From: Ilex aquifolium
Lineage: Eukaryota; Streptophyta; Magnoliopsida; Aquifoliales; Aquifoliaceae
Length of the DNA stretch: 64,000 nucleotides
Reading direction: 5' to 3'
Assembly: GCA_951799425.1 (NCBI GenBank)
Contig: OX637399.1
Span: 21,116,001-21,180,000 of the forward strand
Shown: in pieces, positions 13,033-24,410 of the stretch
How positions within the stretch are numbered: the stretch's first letter is position 1
Layout of the letters: each line of letters begins with the position of its first letter
The notes under the pieces: model-generated
What the model saw: only the letters and a program-made list of their open reading frames with translations
What the model was told of the DNA's origin: nothing
Database searches by the model: none
Translations under genes and position numbers: made by a program

Positions 13033-16000
13033 TCAGAGTTTGGATTGAACTTTCTGGATGAGCTCTCTCCTCAGAATCTTTCCTGCAACTGACCTGGGAA
13101 TGCTATCTATGAAAGTCACTCTATGTAGTCTTTTGAATGGTGCAACCTGTAGAAAAGAGAATCTCATCAAAAATGCTGGCAGAAAGATGTCATATTCATC
13201 ACAGGTGAAAAAAGACTCGCGTTTTGAATGAAACCATTCTTATGCTAATGACAAGCACAGGTTGCTTCCTTTAAAGTTTTATACCATTTAGCCGAGGGCA
13301 ACAAATAAAAATGGGATGTTGTTCTCTTTTACATCTCATTTCGTTGATGTGTTGCTATTTCCATACCTGTTCTGCAACGAATTTCTGAACCTCCTTTTCG
13401 GTTAGTGAGCTACTTGGTGAACAGACAACATATGCAATTGGGACCTCACCAGCTTCTGCATCAGGAAGCCTACAAAAGGAAAATGCTGCTTTACGACTGT
13501 TGTGTTTGTAATTAAGATGGGTATGAATGCCTATATTTGACAGCTAAAACATAATTAACTTGTGTATTGGACTAAATGCCTCTACTACTTACGGGATGAC
13601 AGCAGCATCTGATATTTTCGGGTGAGCAAGCAGCAGCTCTTCAAGCTCTGCTGGTGCCACCTGACAAATAGGAAAAGTCTATTGATTAGCTTAAAAGGGA
13701 ATACATAGTATGGTTTGCATAAGATACAATTGCAATGCATATTCTTCCAGCCTATAATTCTCTTGTCATTGTAATAGAGCATAGTACGCTCCAGAGGGAG
13801 GTGGGGATCAGGTTTCTTTGGGATTGGTATGGTATCAAAGGTTGGGAACCAATGTCATAATACAATTCAACCTCATCAAGCATGAAACTTTGGAACCCTG
13901 GGCCACACCAGTCCAAGCTTTTGATTTCAGTGTAGGTGTAATTGAGTTATAGTTGTCAAAACAAGAACACAAGAGTTGCTGGAAAATTCTGCCCACTCAT
14001 GGTCAGAGCTCTTCTCCTTAAATAGAATATTTCCTCACAAGATTACAGCAATATGTTCTACTCTATAGCTCAACTGAAACAATTAAGATCCCTATTCTAC
14101 ATATCCTACAGCTATCTTCTAAGAATGGAAAGAATATCATGTCAGATCTCTATTTTCAGCAATGAATATGGGTGATATGGTAAGTTTGACAACTGTCTTT
14201 GACAATAGTGTCAACAATCTCAAGTTAATAATTGATCTCCATGATACACATACTAGTAGAACGATGCCAATTATTCACAGAGGACCTTCGGATATATGTA
14301 CACGTAGATAGGTCTCAACAAGTCGTGTTTCCACACTTTCATACCTATGGAAGTTAAATATGGACACCAATAAGAGAAAGCAATGGTTCAATATAAGACA
14401 CTGCCCATCAATTTGATGAGATCAAGTTACCTGGAAGCCTTTACACTTGATAAGCTCTTTAATTCTATCCACAATATATAATCGTCCCTCTTCATCGAAA
14501 TAGCCAAGATCACCTGTGTGCACCCAACCTTGTTTATCTATGGTCTGTTCTGTGGCCTTTGGATTGTTGAAATAACCTAGAACAAGAACAATTACATTAC
14601 TATCACGTCGAATTATAGACAACAAAAGGGAGTAACCTCAATCACACTAGTAACATCATATACATAGAGAAGATGATTTAATATTCATACTTTTATATTT
14701 ATCAGGCTTCAGATTGTCCCAATTTTCATTATCAAAAAATATATGAATGTAACAAGTTGTAATTAATTGAAAAATAACGTAACTAGATGAAAGTTCAGCA
14801 ATTTTCCGCCTTATATTACTTGAAACTTGAGAATCTCACCCATCCCCCACACTGTTCTTTCAAATTAATATGACATGACTTTAACCAGAACTTTAGGAAA
14901 GAGGACGAGGGACTTGCAAAAATCGAGGTCGTGTAAAGGTTTGTGAGCAGCATTAAATAACATTCTTATCTAAAACCTGGAGTTTATGCTTACCAGGCAT
15001 TAGTTTGTGAGCAGCACTGGACTACATCTCACAGACCACAGACAATAATGCACTTAGTTCAGGCTAAAAGGATTGAGAGAAGATCAAACATGGACAGTAG
15101 TTGATTAGAGGTAAGCTTTGAAGGCAGCCTTTAATAGTTTTCTGATGTTGTTGCATAAGTTAACATTCTTCAGATGCAAAACATTAAGACTTCCAAAAAG
15201 AATGGAATGAATACCATCACTACTGATGTTTTTCTAACAGAGGAATAGAACTGTTACAGCCTCCATCACTAGTGTATTTCAAGGGGACAAAAAACAGAGC
15301 TATGCACTCTAACACGAGCTGATTTAGTGCACAAACATTCAATGCAAATTCTACCTGGCATCATATTTGGTCCACGAACCCATATTTCGCCTTTCTGATT
15401 TGGTGGAAGAGGCTTCCCTGTATCCACACTTACTATTTGTGATTCAACTCCAGGAACAAGCACTCCACTTGACCCTGAATGGCGAGATCCTATCCTGGTA
15501 TCCTCCAATGAGATGATTCCACACATCTCTGTCATACCATAAAGCTGCCAGAATATAGCAAATTGTGATGCAAGTTATTACAAATCAATATGAGTTAATC
15601 AACTAAAATATTAAGATACACTCTGGATTATTACAGAAGAAGAAACAACCTGAAAACAAATCTACCATACGTGTAACTAAGCATAAAGTTAAACAAACTA
15701 CGTTCAATCCTCTCTCTCTGAGTTCTCTGTATAAGAAGATTACCCGAGCACCGGGGCATTAGTCACTTCAAACAAACTGGAAAATTTTAATGTTGCGGGA
15801 ATTCTATGAAGAATGAGAGTTGTTGCTATGTGTATAATAATTCCCTACCCGAGAGTAAAAGTATATTTTTCCTAGTGTATTTTTCTGAGGCTGATTTAGT
15901 ATTGGAAGTTGATATAGACCCTTAGTAAAGTAACCCACTCTGTATATTATATCGATACAGTTAGGTGGGGATATTGTATCTGTTAAGCAACATGAGAGGT

Positions 16001-18890
16001 AGCATCAATTTATGACAGAAATTCTTGTTGGAGGTAGAAACAGTGGTTTTCCACTAGGATACTTTACTTTATTCTCCTGAATATCTTTCTGGGGTATATA
16101 TTAAGATGCTAGCTGCATGGCGAAAGATGAAAACAATTGTCCAAATGGACAATAGCAAGAGCAAGAAATAATTCGTCTGAACAAAAATGAAATTCTTGGA
16201 AGAGAATGTTAGTTTTAACAAATTACAAAATCCAGCGGTAGCATGCAAACACTCATGTTTGATGGTGACCATATCATTATGATTTCGATTAGGGATGCTC
16301 ATGGGCCAGGTTAGCCACAGGTCCGTTACCCGGCCCGAAATTTGATAGGCTCGATAGTTGATCTGGCCCGAGCCCGAACCCAATATTCTTAAAAAGAGGG
16401 TTGGGTTTGTCCTCAAACCCATTACCCAGCCCGATACCCGCCCCAATAGTTCGCCCAAAAACCCGTTAAAATCAGGCCCAAGAACCCACCCGTCAAACCC
16501 ACTCGCCAAGCCCAACTCGCCCTCATATCCCACCCACCATTTCTTTGAAAAAAAGTTATACTTTTAGACCATTAAATTTGAAACTTTGAAATAAATCTCT
16601 CAATGTCAAAATTTGAAGTTTTAAAAATTTAAATACTATAAATAATATATTATTTTCTTTTCCATGTATTAAGTATACAACTTTTTAAGGATAGAGTAAT
16701 TCAAATGATAGATAAGTGAGTAGGTGTCAACTTAGTTGGGATGCATTCATTCTATTTCATGTAGTTCATCATCTAATTAAAAATAAAATTATTCGTTATT
16801 TTATTTTTATCCATTTTGACTCTACTTTTGATTCAAAAATATAATTTACATAAATATTAAGTTACAAAAATATTTATTATTTTTAAATGAAGTTGAATAT
16901 AAAAAAACCTGTGAGCAGACCCGCCCAATAGGCTCGCTGGTTGGGCTGTGCATAGCCTATCTCTAACCGAAGCCCTACCTGGCCCGTTCGATAACTCACT
17001 TTGGCTAAAGACTTAGGCTTACACTACTCAGCCCGGCCCGAAAAAAAATTTGCGGCCCTGCCCCGGCCAGGCCCATGGACACACCTAATTTCGATGTAGG
17101 TATACTATGTCACTGACGTGCTTGCAAATATCATATCTAGGATACTATGCCTTTTTGCTTGTTTTTGCAAAAGCCTTTCTACTTATTGTCTCCTTTTGTA
17201 CATCCTGTAAGGTCCCAGAAATACTTCGCTTCCCGAAATCTATTTCAAAGTGGTCCCTTTTATTCAATCAATCATCAACCGTCTGTCCATCTACTTCTGA
17301 AACCATAAAACTTGAAAATTGCACCCAATTGCTCTCTATCCTTCTCCCTTCATAGGAACTGTGTCTGCTATGGATGGATACGGAGGATTCGTTGTCCATT
17401 AATGTTATATCTGCACAATTTAAGGAAACTACACCTAAAGGCTTTCTATCTGCACATGAAAACTCTTAGGAACAAGGTATCAGCCCCTTTGAGGCTGAAA
17501 ACTACCTCTAATTGCTCTCTCCCCCACAAAGGAACTGTGTCTGTTGTGGATGGGTACAGAGGATTAGTCGTTCCATCTATGTTATCTCTCTACAATTTTA
17601 GGAAACTACGCCCCATGACTCTCTATCCACGCATAAAAAACTCTGACGAACAACCACTTGAGCTACGAGCCACTAGGAATTCTGAGTCATAAGAATCTAA
17701 TGGATCTTTTCAAATCGAATGTAGATGAACCCCAGACCATTTCACTAACAATTGGAAATTAGAATTGGACCCTCAATACCAAATTCAGTTCTATTTGTGA
17801 TAAATCTTTCTAATTGGATCTTTATCAAACAAAAACCAAAAAATTTAATGCCGGACTAAAATGTCAATCATTTAATCACCTGCAAAATCCGAGCCTGAGG
17901 AAAACCCTTGGCACAATCTTCCATCACATCCTTTCCTAATGGTGCAGCTCCCGATCCAATCTCCTTCAACGATGACACATCGTACTTCTTCACCACCTCC
18001 CTCTGCTTCGCCAAAGCAATCACAACCGGAGGCACCACAAACATATTTGTCACCTTGTACTTCTCAATCGCCCTCAACACCTTCTCCAATTTGAATCGCG
18101 CCATCGTCACTACCGTGTTCCCCCGCTGCAACTGCGCGAAAAGTATCAGCGATACCCCAAATATATGATACATCGGAAGAAAACACAAAAATACATTCAG
18201 GGCATCGCCGTAAAAGTGCTGGTCCGATGTCAACATTAACGAGGCAGCAATGAAGTTGCGATGTGTTAGCACAACCCCTTTGCTTCTCCCTGTTGTCCGT
18301 GATGAGTACAAAATAGCAGCAATATCACCTTGTACAACTGACGACGAAGGTAAATCTGATAAATTCTTGGATGAATTTATTAAATCTGAATAAAACCAAT
18401 ACGTAGAATGATTTGAGTTGTGAACTGAATTTTTAGAACTTAATAAGATACAAGGTAAATTGAAGTGTTCGACTTTGGGGAGAAGTTCATGGACAGTGAT
18501 GATGAGTTTTGGGTTTGAGTCTTTCACTTGATGGGAGAGCTCAGAGACGGTGTACTGGGGGTTGACGGTGGTGGCGATGGCACCGATGGCGACGACGGCG
18601 AGGAAGGAAATGGGGAAGAGACTGGAGTTGGGCGCGAAGATGAGGACTACGTCGTTTTTGGCAATGTTAAGATTGAGAAGAGCGTGAGAAAGATTGGAGA
18701 CTTTGGTTTTGAGGTCGGAGAAGGTTAAGGTTTCGTTAGAATCAGAGTCGACGAGTGCGAGGCTTTGGGAGAGATATGGGAGGTTTCTGAAGAGGAATGG
18801 AACCATGGAGAGGTTTGGGTCTTGTGGGAGAGCGATGGGTGGTCTTGGCGACCTGAAAACTCCGTCGTTGCCGTAGAAAGTTGGTGCCAT
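13033..18890 (-). CDS. 4CLL7-like: 4-coumarate:CoA ligase-like acyl-CoA ligase, peroxisomal (six exons)
   Basis: ATP-dependent acyl- or aryl-CoA ligase of the ANL adenylating family. Exons in transcription order are 18890-17880, 15544-15355, 14576-14431, 13660-13593, 13469-13367 and 13146-13033. All junctions are GT-AG and the exons sum to 1632 nt (543 codons plus stop). Motifs: nucleotide loop [10 protein letters not shown] (exon 1), [25 protein letters not shown], and [13 protein letters not shown] with the catalytic Lys. The protein ends in SKL, a type 1 peroxisomal signal. Overall similarity is closest to the Arabidopsis At4g05160 type, implicated in fatty-acid and jasmonate-precursor activation, so the substrate is inferred. 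The start at 18890 is chosen because the dead paralogue begins at the same MAP sequence; in-frame upstream extension begins with TTG, not ATG. Oddity: codon 198, normally Gly in the loop, is CGG (Arg), which may reduce or abolish activity. Intron 1 holds a hAT MITE. Confidence 0.9.
16290..17087. mobile_element. hAT-type MITE in ligase intron 1
   Basis: The ends are tagggatgctcatgggccag on the left and, on the other strand, taggtgtgtccatgggcctg on the right, a near-matching inverted repeat. A perfect 8-bp duplication, atttcgat, flanks it at 16282-16289 and 17088-17095, diagnostic of hAT transposition. Subterminal GGCCCG/CGGGCC-type motifs are dense at both ends. There is no transposase. ORFs across it are by-products of the repeats. 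It lies between ligase exons 1 and 2. Confidence 0.85.
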
Positions 18891-18974
18891 TGAAACTGCA
18901 GAGATTGGTTTTTTGAGGTTTAAAAGTGGTGGGAAATGAGGGAAGACGATGAGTTTGTTCAATTATAAGTTATA

Positions 18975-19497
18975 ACAGAAGGGCTAATTACAACTTTTCT
19001 CCCCCAAGTTCGAGTTATTTTACAATCAACTCCTCCGGGTTTTGATTTTGATAAATTATTCCCAAAAAATTTAAATATTTTTCAATTAACTCCTGCCATT
19101 GATTTTCAACCCGGAAAAGAGTCATATGCGAGTCACTTGACCCCAAATTCATTAAAAAGACAAAATTATCCCTGATCAAATTCCTCAAAAAAAATTCAAA
19201 AATAAACCGATTGATTCTTCACAAATAAGAAAATAATAAGCAAATTCTCTATTGTGAAAAATAGAAAATTAAAGAACAATTTCTCTCTTCCACAAGGGAA
19301 AAGAATTTTGATCAAGGGCAATCTAATCTTTTCAACAAAATTGAGATCACTTGGCTTGCATTTGATTATTTTTTTGTCACTTTTGACTGCGGAAAATTAA
19401 CAGATTGAGTTAATTGGGGGTAAATTGATAAAATTGAAACCAAATAGAATTGGTTGCAATATGACTCAAACTTAGAGGAGACCAATTATAATTATCA
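18975..19497. mobile_element. Inverted-repeat MITE in the ligase promoter region
   Basis: About 80 bp at 18979-19060 (taattacaacttttctcccc at its start) is an imperfect reverse complement of 19421-19494 (ending gagaccaattataatta). The element begins about 85 bp upstream of the ligase ATG and occupies the next half kilobase, so it overlaps or abuts the 5' UTR and core promoter. No target duplication could be fixed and there is no coding capacity. The corresponding element is not seen upstream of the dead paralogue at 43759-44042. Confidence 0.5.
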
Positions 19498-20241
19498 CAC
19501 AACCAACCAAGGAACACATGGAGGAAAAATGGAGTTTTGGACCAAACTGGACTATTTTTTAAAAGTTATACCCAAAAAATTGTCGTTTTTAAACTAATTC
19601 TTAAACTCAAGTAGTTTTAAAAGACTTTAGTCCAACTAATATCTATAGGTTAAAAATGTTAGTCCAACTAATGTCTTCAATTAAAAAGGTCAGTTGGAAT
19701 AACGTTTTCAACTATGTTTGGTATGTTAAAAATATCATTCAAACTGATGTTTTTTAACCTAAAGGTGTCAATTGGACTGACGTTTTTAAATTGGATTCAT
19801 TTTTTGTATTTCTCTTTTTTCTATCTAAACTTAAATTTATTTATTGTTTTTAATTTAATGTATTTGCCAAACATTTTCAAGTGTCATATTCTAATCCTAT
19901 AATTTTGTGAGATAACAAAAGAAGTGATTGTTTTCAGATGAATTGTTTGGTTTTTTTTTTTTTTGGCAACAGTTCTAATGCAGATTGATTATAATTTTTT
20001 TTTTTTTTTACAACAATTGGCTTTAACGCACGTTAATTTTATTTTTGTGATAAAATTCATCTTCATTTCATTTTGTGTAATTCAAACTAATGTCATAAGT
20101 TCATTGAGCAATATCATTTGTCCATCAAAATTGGATAAACCATGAGCATATGGATTAATAATAATGCTATGAAAAAAATTCAACTTATGCATAAAAAATA
20201 GTAATAAATTTATTGTATGACATTGCATAAAATATAATATG

Positions 20242-20955
20242 TCAATAATGTGGTTGATGTTCATAACAACATAAAGATTGATTGCATACACATAAACTTG
20301 ATGGAATAAAAGTTTTTGACGCATCATCACTTAAATCAAAAAAATTATAAAGTTCAGAATTGGAAACAAGTAACGGCTCCTCTAAAAGTTCAATATCAAC
20401 ATATTCAAGATCGAAATGCTCAATTTTTGCATACTCGATTGCATGCAAACGATCAAGTAGACGTTGCATCTGATCATTTTCACATTCAAGCATTGCTATG
20501 ATCTTATCATGGTTGTTTGAGTTTTGTGGATCGTATATATCAACCGAACGTGTCTTCGGTACTGCTAGTCTATGTCAACGATAATATATTTTACGCTCAC
20601 AACATTTGTCATATAACTCTCTCCATGTTAGTGTGGGTTCGATATGAGCACCCAGAGGTAGATAGTAGGTCGTAGGTCCAACAATTATGTGTCCAACGTG
20701 CCCGAATGAGTGATAAGTGTCGATGAGCTCATTGCGGGACTCATGCTTTTGTTCATTCCACGTTACACCACCAGAATTTGTGTAGGATCCAATAGAAGGA
20801 ACTATGTTCCACAATGTTGCTCGGTCAGTCGAGCGTTGATGTTCGTTCGCTAAAGATGAACTATATTGTTCATTGTGTGATGAAGAACTTTCGGTGGTTT
20901 GGCTGGATTGTCTATTTGATGTGCGTCTAGACATTTTTTTGTGTATGATGTACAC
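20242..20955 (-). pseudogene. Unrecognised ORF inside the Mutator-like element, one in-frame stop
   Basis: One reading frame runs 238 codons interrupted by a single TGA at 20575-20577. The first ATG is at 20955; an internal ATG at 20934 begins MSRRTSNRQSS and may be the true start. The N-terminal part is rich in Ser, Thr, Gln and Arg, probably disordered. The middle carries TWRELYDKCCERK just before the stop. After the stop there is a helical, possibly coiled-coil stretch (DKIIAMLECENDQMQRLLDR) and an acidic segment (EYVDIELLEEPLL). I recognise no family and assign no function. It could be a captured host exon, an accessory element protein, or the tail of a decayed transposase. Confidence 0.4.
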
Positions 20956-21333
20956 AATTATGAATGATGGTTTATATAGGTCCGGTAGTGTGTTAAAATT
21001 ACAATGAAATTATATACAAATTTGACATGACATCACACTACCTATTTGTGACTTGACTTGACATTGATAAAACAATGACATACTTCACATTGATAAAGTA
21101 ATGACATAAGAATACACTGACAAAGGACTAATAGGACTTGACACTGTCAAAGTGGTGATATGACAATACACTGATAAAGCTATTTCACAAATTAACAATG
21201 ATTACCACTGATCAAGGTATGAGATTGAAACAAAAATTTAGACACTGAGTACAATTATTAATCTTCATTCGAGATATAATCATCTAATAGATATTGTTTA
21301 TTAGACAGTATTTTGTTCAACTAGTGTCAACTC

Positions 21334-21696
21334 TTATCCATATGCAGTTCCTACCATGTATGTTGCTAGTTGGAGCATATAGTATCGACACCTACGCACC
21401 ATTATTCTATTATTATTTCTTCGGACATGTTTTATTGCTGATTCGTAGTCCTCTTTATTCCTTCGTTGCATCGTTAGTGAACATCTATGTGACACCTCTA
21501 TGCCAAGTTCTCGTAGTTGTGTGCATAATGCATCTGATGCATTAGCACGAAACGCACACTCTCATCGTACTATTGCATAATACTCTTTTGGATCAAAAAA
21601 TATTTCACTCTTGTAATCATCATTTTGCTTTTGTAACAATCAAACTCGTTTACGTCTACGATTGTTATAGACTATGGAGCCTCTTGATGTAGACAT
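21334..21696 (-). pseudogene. Unrecognised degenerate ORF inside the Mutator-like element
   Basis: A frame starting MSTSRGSIVYNNRRRKRV at 21696 continues to a stop at 21334, with two internal stops on the way. It is basic (many Arg and Lys) and its start resembles the downstream ORF at 20934 (short Met-Ser-rich, Arg-containing N terminus). The composition and the persistence of the frame suggest former coding sequence, for example a small DNA-associated protein, but no domain can be named. It could be a chance frame. Confidence 0.25.
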
Positions 21697-22595
21697 AATG
21701 TTCAATGTATATCATACCAACTAGGCATAAGGTGTTTATATAGTAGTTTCAAAACCCTGATCGTACACTATAATGGTTTTCGCTTCAACACATATAGAAA
21801 AACTAATTCAATTCAAACATTGTGTTGCTGAAAAAAGTTCAGTTACTAGAAAACTAGTGTGTAGTCATGTCACGCCACAATGTTGAGTCAATTCAAACAG
21901 TAACGTTGCACAATGATTTAGGAGGCCATAAATTTTAAACAGTGTTATTTCGTATTAATACTTGAGCAGTTTAAGTGGACAAGAGTATTGTACAAAATAT
22001 TCAAATGAATTCACATTATTAAAGTTGTGACATGACAATAAATGAAGGATTATGTAGTGCATTTCTGCCAAAGCTAGCTTGAGTCAGTTGAAACGGTAAC
22101 GTGATAGAGTTTCATTGTGACTACACACTGCTAGAGTGTCATTCATTAGAATGTTGTCAATTCAACATTAATTTCTTTGACTCAGTGTGGAGTTACTTCA
22201 TCACGTGGCTAGGTTAAAAACCATGCAACTGTAACAATAGAAACTGTTTTATTGTGACTATTTCACTTCAGTACATGGTTTGCTGAAAACCTCATGCAGT
22301 CAATATTCACAAAGTGGTGAGGTAAAGTAGCAGTGTGTAGTCATGGGAGGTTATCAGTTGATGCCAGCAATTTTATTAATTCAATAGTTTATCAATTCAT
22401 CACATGGATTTCTGAAAAGTCATGCAAGTACAATAGTGGTTTGTCATTTCAATGGTTCAGTGATTTGTGATTTCATTGAATCTTTGAGACTATTTATTCA
22501 ATGTGTGTAAATGACTCATTGTACACAATTCATCTCGAGCCATGAATTATAGTCCGGGAACATTATTTCAAAGTTTGGGTCATCATTGAGCGTTA

Positions 22596-22603
22596 GAGGA
22601 TGT

Positions 22604-22635
<32 letters not shown>

Positions 22636-22900
22636 TACAGAGAAAGAGAGAGTGAAGATGTGCAACACACATATATGGAGAGACAATAGAGAGAGACAGA
22701 GAAAGAGATATAGAGAGACAGACAATTGAGAGAGAGATAGAGATATTGGAGATAGTTTTGAGGGTGAGAGAGATACCAGAGATAGAGAGAGTGAGAGAGA
22801 GAGTGCAGTTATGATAAAGAGAGAGTGCAGTTATGATAGAGAGAGTGTGTCTGAGAAAGTGAAGTCGTGAGAGAGAATATGTAATTCAGAGAGGGAGAAT
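22596..22900 (+). repeat. GA-rich microsatellite tract
   Basis: Near-continuous gagaga/gagagaa motifs, interrupted by short unique pieces such as gtgcagttatgata, which appears twice. It lies inside the Mutator-like element. Confidence 0.8.
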
Positions 22901-23645
22901 TATACCAAAAAATTGTGGGCTTCGATGGTCTTCAAACCAGCACCTCCGGCGGAAGCATAGCGGCTCCGATGCACTTCAACCCAGTAGCTCCAACAAGAGC
23001 ATGGCGGCTCTGATTGATTTTACAAATTGGGGGTTTTCGATTTTGAGGTGGGTTTCAGATGGTGGTGGTGGTGATTTCGGATGGTGGTGGTGATTTTGGA
23101 TGGGAGTGGTGGGGATTTCGAATGGTGGTAGTGGTGATTTCAAATGGTGGGGGGTTTGTGATTTCGATTTAGGGTTCACAAAAAGATAGAAAAATCCGAG
23201 ATAAAGGAAATTAGAGAAAGAAGAAAAGGGAAGGCTAGCATTTTAATTAAACGCATAAAACGTCGCTCAAACTGATGTTTTTTCAAAGACGTTGGTTCAA
23301 GTAACGTTTTTTCATTACAAAAAGTTAGTAAAAACATCAGTAGAACTGACGTGTCTTATTTAAAGATGTCAGTTGGATTGACGTCTTTAAAAACTACCTG
23401 TTTCAGATTTAGTTTGAAAACGATCATCTTTTAGGTTAACTTTTAAAAAATAGCCTAGTTTGGTCAAAAGCTCAGAAAAATGATAGAAGGAAACTAATGT
23501 AGGGCTCACTTATAATTTCTTATAGTTTTGCTTTTCTTTTCCTTTTTTCCAAAAAATATGTTTTATTTTATATGCTAATGTACTAATCACGTTTGCCTTC
23601 AATTTCGTTAGATCATATTTTATAGATTTACATGTATATACACAT

Positions 23646-23927
23646 TAATATCTGATTCTTTGGATAAGTATGCAATTAAATTAAATCTAAGTACATAATT
23701 TATATATATATATATATATATATAATATCTGATTCTTTGGATAAGTATGCAATTAAATTAAATCTAAGTACATAATTTATATATATATATATCTCGAGAT
23801 GCACACTTAATTTATATAAAAATATATGGAGATGCACACTTAATTTATCTAAAAATATATGGAGATGCACGCTTAACTTATATAAACATATATGGAGATG
23901 CACACTTAATTTATTTACATGTAGATT
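23646..23927 (+). repeat. Two adjacent tandem repeats: 77-bp duplication and 33-bp x4
   Basis: A 77-bp unit starting taatatctgattctttgg at 23646 recurs at 23723, each ending in a TA dinucleotide run. Directly after it, a 33-bp unit starting gagatgcacacttaa begins at 23796, 23829, 23862 and 23895. There is no coding sense. The TA runs probably promoted slippage. Confidence 0.85.
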
Positions 23928-24410
23928 AAATTAAGTTTGCATCTCGATAACACATCTACCAAGCCAATTGCATTTAAATCGAAATTTCATAGTCAAACCC
24001 GGGCTAAACTAGCAACAAAGGGTTGACTTTGATGAGATAAGAATTATGTCAATACTGCATGAAAAATAATAAAAAAATAGGTATTTTATTCAAACGTATT
24101 AATCGTGTCAATTTCAAGTTATTTTTGGTTGACACTAACTCAATCTATTTATTTTCGTGTTACACAAGTTAATTGGCTTGCATCTACAACAACCAGGGGC
24201 AGAGCCACCCTTGGACTAGTGCCCACCCTCAATTCTTTTTCAGATTAGATATATATTTTTTTAAATTAAATTTAAATATATTTAATTACGTCCACCTTAT
24301 TATTATGTTACTGTGATATCGATTCAGATAAATCTCTACCTAAATAATTATTAATTTTTGAGCAATGTTATTGAGACCTAATGCATTTTAATATTAAGTC
24401 TAATAGTATG
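23928..24410. other. Intergenic DNA with a hAT-like terminus
   Basis: No gene. At about 24192 the sequence caggggcagagccaccc followed by gtgcccaccctca resembles the terminus and subterminal DNA of hAT elements of the kind at 44043-47650, but no opposite end or target duplication was found. Confidence 0.35.

Larger units (their letters stand above)
19532..23473. mobile_element. Mutator-like element with long terminal inverted repeats
   Basis: The left terminus (from 19532, gagttttggaccaaactgga) and the right terminus read on the other strand (from 23473, gagcttttgaccaaactagg) match, and similarity continues for about 200-250 bp, including ctattttttaaaagtta. Both arms repeat a subterminal motif resembling gtcagttggactgacgt several times. 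The flanks are ggaaaaatg (19523-19531) and agaaaaatg (23474-23482), an 8/9 match to a 9-bp duplication, typical of Mutator-like elements. No MuDR transposase is recognisable. The interior carries two broken minus-strand ORFs of unknown family and a GA-rich tract. It may be a non-autonomous element that picked up host sequence. Confidence 0.75.

Noticed and set aside
16069-16567. ORFs on both strands in ligase intron 1
   Set aside because: They fall in or beside the hAT MITE and encode repeats of its subterminal motifs.
17908-18876. Plus-strand ORFs opposite ligase exon 1
   Set aside because: Shadows of the true minus-strand exon, which has conserved ligase motifs, consistent splicing and a matching paralogue.
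18891-18962. Extension of the ligase N terminus to 18962
   Set aside because: The extension starts at TTG, not ATG; the dead paralogue starts at the equivalent of 18890.
24186-24330. Single hAT-like end (caggggcagagcc)
   Set aside because: No opposite terminus or 8-bp duplication found, so it is not called as a full element.
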